Shown here piece by piece: positions 60,251 through 64,000 of a stretch of 64,000 bases of DNA (position 1 is its first letter; each line of letters begins with the position of its first letter). The position numbers and the translations under genes are program-made. Under the pieces are notes generated by a model. That model ran no database searches and was not told where the DNA came from. It saw only the letters and a program-made list of their open reading frames with translations. The DNA is from Thermodesulfovibrionales bacterium (lineage in GTDB: Bacteria > Nitrospirota > Thermodesulfovibrionia > Thermodesulfovibrionales > Dissulfurispiraceae): contig JAGUWD010000028.1 of the NCBI GenBank assembly GCA_020062545.1, positions 16,559 through 80,558 on the forward strand, given 5' to 3'.

Positions 60251-61114
60251 TTACAGTCCCACACCTCCTTTTAGTTTTTGGAATTCATAAAACCCATTCC
60301 CCCATTTGTGAATATTATCCCCGAAGGTGTCAAGCAGAGCCCCCCATTCTGATACATAAATTTCATCATCCAAATCTATATCTGTTAATAATCTAAAATG
60401 GTTTTCTACATCAGTAAAATCGCCGTATTCACTATTATTGATGTCAAGAATGTTATGCTTAAAACCCTCGAAATCTTTTATTACAGGATAGGCTATTTCT
60501 AACCAGTTAATAGCGTGTTGAATTTCATGGGCCAAGACAAAACAGAAAGCATCTTCGGATGTTAAGAGTTCACTGGAAAGATGAATTTCTGGTTGCCAAT
60601 AGTAAGGCTTAAGATCAATTATTTTCTCCTTATGAAAGAAAAATGTGTCAAATATAATTCTTTTGTAGGAGCCTTGAAAATGTCCCACTGCTGGTTGCCC
60701 GAACTTGTCTATTGGAAGGTCTTCGGTGGAGACTATAAGAATTTTCCCCAATACTGTTGGCAGCCACTTTAGAATTGATATGTATATTAACCCCATGTCT
60801 TTTCTGAATCTCAGTTTTTTGTAATATTTGTTCGGCACCATCCATCGCCGATACCGGTTATAAACTTCAAAGTATTTAGTATCGTCACAACTAATTCCAT
60901 CACACAAAGGCTCTGCCCCTTCCGGCGGATACCACTTCTTGGACGGATCGGGAACTGCAACGTTTTTACCCTCAAGGCATTTCAAAACATTCTTGACCCA
61001 TGTAAGTTGTGGCTCACCCATATAAAATTCTGTCGTGAAAACACGGCCATTAATTTTAGACTGAAGAAGCACCATATTCTTTACGCTCCTGTTTGTTATT
61101 TCAGAGGTAGGCAT
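60251..61114 (-). CDS. Putative zinc metallopeptidase (HEXXH)
   Basis: A 287-residue protein with HEIQH (His196, Glu197, His200) in a helix (DAFCFVLAHEIQHAINWLEIAYP). A glutamate-containing helix downstream (DVENHFRLLTD) could give the third ligand. No signal peptide, so it acts in the cytoplasm. Family not recognised. It is convergent with the phage-derived cassette. The rest, including SYKRIIFDTFFFHKEKIIDLKPYYWQPEIHL, looks like a gluzincin core, but this is by eye only. Confidence 0.55.
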   Translation of the reverse strand: MPTSEITNRSVKNMVLLQSKINGRVFTTEFYMGEPQLTWVKNVLKCLEGKNVAVPDPSKKWYPPEGAEPLCDGISCDDTKYFEVYNRYRRWMVPNKYYKKLRFRKDMGLIYISILKWLPTVLGKILIVSTEDLPIDKFGQPAVGHFQGSYKRIIFDTFFFHKEKIIDLKPYYWQPEIHLSSELLTSEDAFCFVLAHEIQHAINWLEIAYPVIKDFEGFKHNILDINNSEYGDFTDVENHFRLLTDIDLDDEIYVSEWGALLDTFGDNIHKWGNGFYEFQKLKGGVGL

Positions 61115-61140
61115 TGCCTACCCCTTGCTTTACTGTATTG

Positions 61141-61335
61141 TTATACCTCCCTCATTTCAACAAAATCCTTCTCAATATACAGATTCCCTATTGCAACAAG
61201 GTTTTTCGCATCAAGTATTTCTACCTTTTCATCTATCGGAAAATATGCAGACGCAAAAGACATACCTTTGTTATCAAGGAATCTAACTTCCTTCTGCCTG
61301 AATTGACTGCCTACTTCAAGTATTTTAACTTTCAT
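61141..61335 (-). CDS. Unknown small protein
   Basis: A 64-residue protein (MKVKILEVGSQFRQKEVRFLDNKGMSFASAYFPIDEKVEILDAKNLVAIG...), strand-rich. AAGGAGG, five bases ahead, supports the ATG at 61335 over one at 61350. It is in the minus-strand operon of small genes. No family recognised. Confidence 0.6.
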   Translation of the reverse strand: MKVKILEVGSQFRQKEVRFLDNKGMSFASAYFPIDEKVEILDAKNLVAIGNLYIEKDFVEMREV

Positions 61336-61346
61336 TGTTGCCTCCT

Positions 61347-61463
61347 TCATTGGTTTGTTTCTTGGCAGTCATGACTTCCACAATGTGGACATGACCCTTT
61401 TGTGGATACGAATTTGATTCCGCATTCCTGACAGACATATTCTTTTTCTTTAGTTGCTGTCAT
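61347..61463 (-). CDS. 38-residue zinc-ribbon protein
   Basis: MTATKEKEYVCQECGIKFVS..., with CQEC and CPHC pairs ten residues apart and one further cysteine (SHDCQ). An excellent AAAGGAGGGCAGCA leader precedes the ATG. Its stop overlaps an upstream candidate ATG of the next gene, and the order fits the operon. Rubredoxin/zinc-ribbon fold inferred from the CxxC pairs. Confidence 0.7.
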   Translation of the reverse strand: MTATKEKEYVCQECGIKFVSTKGSCPHCGSHDCQETNQ

Positions 61464-61475
61464 TGCTGCCCTCCT

Positions 61476-61835
61476 TTAAGGTCTATTATGGTCAGACTTT
61501 AAAATTGGTAAATAACCTATTTTTCCACCTGTTTGTTGAATATGGTAAATATGCATCTTATAACAACTTCTAACATTCTCTGGTGCCACACCAATAAAAA
61601 TAAATATGTCTAATGCAGCATCCTCCATGATTCTTGAGAGTTTTTTAATATCTTTCCTTCCTAAAGTCTCCTTCTTCTTCAAGTCCTCTGAGGTTAATAT
61701 GAGTGTATCAATAGCTCTGTTGATGTGCTTTTTCCGTTTTGCTAAAGTTATCATCTTAAGCCTCTTTTTAGTTAGTGCTTCCCTTATTAACTTATTTATT
61801 CCCTTTTCATTTAATGCCTGTGTTTTTTTGCTCAT
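61476..61835 (-). CDS. Unknown basic small protein
   Basis: A 119-residue protein, lysine-rich and helical (LNEKGINKLIREALTKKRLKMITLAKRKKHINRAIDTLILTSEDLKKKETLGRKDIKKLSRIMEDAALDIFIFIGVAPENVRSCYKM). No family recognised. AAAGGAGG is just before the ATG (the end of the upstream gene supplies it). Confidence 0.6.
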   Translation of the reverse strand: MSKKTQALNEKGINKLIREALTKKRLKMITLAKRKKHINRAIDTLILTSEDLKKKETLGRKDIKKLSRIMEDAALDIFIFIGVAPENVRSCYKMHIYHIQQTGGKIGYLPILKSDHNRP

Positions 61836-61836
61836 T

Positions 61837-62114
61837 TTAAGCCTCCTTTTTCTGGTTCAGTTTTTGTAAGATTCTTCTGTGTTCCTTTTCTAACTTTTTA
61901 AATTTTGGTAACCAGCCAGCGTAGTAATTAATTTCTTCTTCTGCTCTATCTACTCCATGCCGTCTGAATGTGTGTAGAATAAACAACAATGCATGTAGAA
62001 CAAGCTGGAACTCGTAGTATTCTGCGCTTGCTGATACTTTCTTTTTTTGATATTCCTATACTCATTAATAAAATGTTCTACCTTTTTTATGATTTCTTGT
62101 TCTTTTGCATCCAC
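61837..62114 (-). pseudogene. Small helical protein gene with a frameshift at an A7 run
   Basis: Reads from GTG at 62114 (GGGAGG eight bases upstream) as VDAKEQEIIKKVEHFINEYRNIKK, then leaves frame. A -1 shift (or one extra A in the A7 run around 62042-62050) restores KVSASAEYYEFQLVLHALLFILH...KLEKEHRRILQKLNQKKEA and a TAA at 61839-61837. The tandem AAA AAA codons could permit a programmed -1 slip, but an indel is more likely. No family recognised. Confidence 0.55.
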
Positions 62115-62115
62115 G

Positions 62116-62292
62116 TTATTTACCTCCCTTGTTGATTAGCTTCTCAATAGAAGCCTTGCTGATTTTCCAGCGATTACTAACAGGATTATGAATCCCTGTT
62201 AGCTGCCCTTTTTTCAGATAGTTGTAAACAGTCTTCCAACAGACACCCAGCATTTGCTGTGCTTCTGCTGTTGATACATATTCCTTTGCCAT
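62116..62292 (-). CDS. Excisionase-family helix-turn-helix protein
   Basis: A 58-residue MerR/excisionase-like HTH: MAKEYVSTAEAQQMLGVCWKTVYNYLKKGQLTGIHNPVSNRWKISKASIEKLI. Only one domain. AGGAGGTGATTAC precedes the ATG, and a consensus promoter lies above it. It leads a minus-strand operon of five small genes and probably controls it or the element. Confidence 0.85.
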   Translation of the reverse strand: MAKEYVSTAEAQQMLGVCWKTVYNYLKKGQLTGIHNPVSNRWKISKASIEKLINKGGK

Positions 62293-62325
62293 GTAATCAC
62301 CTCCTGTTTTTATGAATTTTAAGAA

Positions 62326-62354
62326 AATATACCATAAAGTATTAACGATGTCAA
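62326..62354 (-). promoter_or_regulatory. Promoter of the excisionase-like operon
   Basis: TTGACA (62354-62349), 17-base spacer, TATATT (62331-62326). It lies between repeats of TAACGAT (62343-62349) and its complement ATCGTTA (62374-62380), 31 bases apart centre to centre, which may be operators shared with the divergent gene. Confidence 0.75.
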
Positions 62355-62406
62355 TAGTTAATAACTTTTAATAATCGTTATTATTTTTATTGTAGTTAAT
62401 GAAGTG

Positions 62407-62436
62407 TTTACATATTCTTTTGTTGTTTTGTAATAT
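62407..62436 (+). promoter_or_regulatory. Candidate leaderless promoter of the zinc-finger gene
   Basis: TTTACA (62407-62412), 18-base spacer, TAATAT (62431-62436); the ATG follows only six bases later and no ribosome binding site is present, so transcription may begin at or near the start codon. Confidence 0.5.
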
Positions 62437-62442
62437 CAATCC

Positions 62443-63429
62443 ATGAAATCAGAAGAAAAACTTAAGACCTGCAGTCTAAAAGAGTTGGCTGAACTAAAAG
62501 TTATAAAGGAAGAAGTGCTACTTAAGGAGAGGCCAATACATTTTATTACTCCTGCTGTAACGATTGATTACGATCTATTCTCACCTAAGCAGATTAGGGA
62601 ATTATTAAACATCATCGTTTTAAAGCCAAGCTTGCTTTATTATGGAGAGATAAAAGTTAAAGATATGCAAATAACACTTACCTATACAATGGAAGAATAT
62701 CATGATGTTATCAGGGATACAGTAGAGTTTAATAACCTCACTTATAAAACTCTTTTAGTTCCCGATACACTTTCATATTTTGATACAGTAGTTAATATAA
62801 TGGTTGCGGTAGCACGGGCAATTTTCGTGGAGATTGCAATAAACTTTAAATGGGATAATGTTTTTTATGATATAAAGAAAAAATTAACAAGGCCGTGGGA
62901 AATAAGCATAACAGTCCGGTCTTCCACAAAAGTAAAGATAGGTAGTAATGTCAAAAAGCTTTTAGACGAAGCATTTAATATGAGAGCATTGCTATCACTA
63001 AAAGATGTAGATACTAAGAAAAGGAAAGAATTTAAGGATTATCTTATTAGAATGAAATATATTAATGAAGACTATAAACTACTCGTTCACCCTCAAAATT
63101 TGAGGTTTGAGATTCATCAATTCGAAGAAGGAAATACCCCACGTATATGTCCTTATTGTGAGAAAAAGTTTTGGGCTAAAGGGAAGCGGGTATATTGTTC
63201 TGATAGTTGCAAGGTAGCTTACTTTAACAAACGAGTGCTCATAGGTAGACAGGTAATTCTTGAAGATAATAAAAAAGGAACAATTATTGATGTAAAAAGA
63301 GGATATTTTATTGTTGAATCGAATAAAGAAATTTTAAAAGCGAGATATAGAAGCAAATTACGAGACCTTCCGGTTATTAAGGAAATTGTAGGACTCAAAA
63401 AGAATGAGATGGCAATTGCTAACACATAA
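62443..63429 (+). CDS. Unknown protein with C-terminal zinc finger
   Basis: A 328-residue protein. The first two thirds have no recognised fold. A zinc finger CPYC-x12-CSDSC (Cys236, 239, 252, 256; YCSDSCKVAYFNKR) resembles the CGNR/FCS-type fingers of regulators. A basic beta-rich tail (RQVILEDNKKGTIIDVKRGYFIVESNKEILKARYRSKL) follows. Divergent from the excisionase-like operon; a regulator of the element is plausible. Confidence 0.6.
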   Translation: MKSEEKLKTCSLKELAELKVIKEEVLLKERPIHFITPAVTIDYDLFSPKQIRELLNIIVLKPSLLYYGEIKVKDMQITLTYTMEEYHDVIRDTVEFNNLTYKTLLVPDTLSYFDTVVNIMVAVARAIFVEIAINFKWDNVFYDIKKKLTRPWEISITVRSSTKVKIGSNVKKLLDEAFNMRALLSLKDVDTKKRKEFKDYLIRMKYINEDYKLLVHPQNLRFEIHQFEEGNTPRICPYCEKKFWAKGKRVYCSDSCKVAYFNKRVLIGRQVILEDNKKGTIIDVKRGYFIVESNKEILKARYRSKLRDLPVIKEIVGLKKNEMAIANT

Positions 63430-63486
63430 GTATTTTCTCAAAGAAGCCATATCTGATTTGTTGAAGAAGTATCAGAGTAAGAAAGC

Positions 63487-63729
63487 ATGAAAACGGCAAT
63501 ATCTATTCCAGATGACCTTTTTAAAGAGGTAGAAGAAATAGTTAAAGAACAACACTCCTCAAGGAACGCATTATTTACTATTGCAGTTAGGGAATATTTG
63601 ACCGGATAAAATCTCAAATGCTTTTAGATGCACTCAATAAGGCTTACTCAGAACCAGAATTATCCGAGGATAAGGCTTTACGGCAAAGAAGCAAAAAATA
63701 CTATGCCCGAAAAATCCTGAAGGAGCATT
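63487..63729 (+). pseudogene. MazE-like antitoxin, frameshifted
   Basis: The first 40 codons (MKTAISIPDDLFKEVEEIVKEQHSSRNALFTIAVREYLTG) match a ribbon-helix-helix antitoxin and then stop. One extra T in the TTT run near 63597-63600 restores the frame as EYFDRIKSQMLLDALNKAYSEPELSEDKALRQRSKKYYARKILKEHY. Decay or a homopolymer error. Confidence 0.7.
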
Positions 63730-63734
63730 ACTAA

Positions 63735-63940
63735 TTGGATATTAAACAGGGTGATATTTTCGGGATTGATTTAGGTATACCCAAAGGCTCTGAACCCGGA
63801 TATAAACATCCCCATGTGGTAATACAAAACAATGTCTTTAATCAAAGCAGGATCAATACTGTTTCGTTTGCACTGTAACATCCAACCTGAAACTTGCAAA
63901 TGGCACTTGGTATAGACATATTTACCAGTCAAATGAGATT
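63735..63940 (+). pseudogene. MazF-like toxin, disrupted
   Basis: From a TTG with AAGGAG upstream: MDIKQGDIFGIDLGIPKGSEPGYKHPHVVIQNNVFNQSRINTV, the MazF start, then a +2-base change near 63878-63882 breaks the frame (the SNLKLAN part follows in another frame) and the rest (GTWYRHIYQSNEI, then stop) no longer matches the family. The toxin is almost certainly inactive. Confidence 0.75.
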
Positions 63941-64000
63941 TAAGGGACAGAGTAATTAACCCTGCTAATTTAAGCAAGTCCTCCATAAGCACAACAGGAA

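Noticed and set aside
63771..63992. Minus-strand 73-residue ORF over the mazF remnant
   Set aside because: It is largely the reverse of the broken mazF frame and has no leader; not supported as a gene.
1..64000. rRNA or tRNA genes
   Set aside because: No cloverleaf or rRNA-like segment was noticed on either strand by eye; a covariance search could still find a tRNA.

Overview
The window looks like a chromosome segment of an uncultured Gram-negative bacterium with moderate to low G+C. The gene repertoire (LpxC, TatA, a TolC/RND/EmrAB efflux operon, RNase J, a Memo-family protein, PA2778/PA2779-like proteins, SPASM radical SAM) and the sequence style suggest Nitrospirota (Thermodesulfovibrio-like) or a neighbouring deep lineage. 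This placement is inferred; no rRNA or tRNA gene is visible.

Region 1 (1-4,700, minus strand) is an accessory island wedged between era and an aspartate aminotransferase gene. It holds an RloC-like zinc-hook ATPase/anticodon nuclease, an MntA/HepT pair with a frameshifted hepT, and a DUF4258-like/DUF2283 pair. Each unit is preceded by a copy or remnant of one short protein module that resembles the C-terminal tail of type IIG restriction-methylases.

Region 2 (4,700-30,900) is one long minus-strand run of housekeeping genes: aspC, a PA2779/PA2778/TPR envelope set, alr, tatA, mobA, a Memo-family gene, dnaB, rplI, a toxin-antitoxin pair, an rRNA methylase, an M50 protease, rnj, an HD-GYP regulator, copA, lemA, a TPM-domain protein and a nucleotidyltransferase-like gene. 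It ends with a six-gene efflux operon (tetR, tolC, acrA-like, acrB-like, emrA, emrB) behind a clear promoter/operator.

Region 3 (31,000-50,300) is a mixed-strand core region: a radical SAM gene, a solitary fliD, tsaC, an autoregulated-looking HTH/nucleotidyltransferase gene, two tandem tiny lysine-alanine-rich ORFs, lpxC, tldD, a second toxin-antitoxin pair, mtnP, yebC-DUF502-glmU-glmS, a uvrD/pcrA helicase, gatC, panD, bioD, an SDR gene, a highly structured ~310-bp inverted-repeat element, an unknown gene and a HAD hydrolase.

Region 4 (50,300-64,000) is a phage- or plasmid-derived element. Remnants of a ParB/HTH-type protein and three near-perfect palindromes lie at its left. A plus-strand cassette follows with a tail tape-measure protein, an S49 (head-protease-like) peptidase, a coiled-coil protein and several unknown small proteins. 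No terminase, portal or capsid gene is visible. The cassette is bounded by 64-bp inverted repeats (51,010-51,073 and 60,130-60,193). To its right are a HEXXH metallopeptidase-like gene, a minus-strand operon of small genes behind an excisionase-like HTH, an unknown zinc-finger protein and a decayed mazEF pair.

Two signals recur. Short tandem heptamer (once octamer) repeats sit between genes, at stop codons and in frame inside alr, bioD and copA, and they supply signal-peptide cores. Frameshifts are confined to accessory genes (hepT, the 61.8-62.1 kb gene, mazE, mazF), while the long core genes read through intact.
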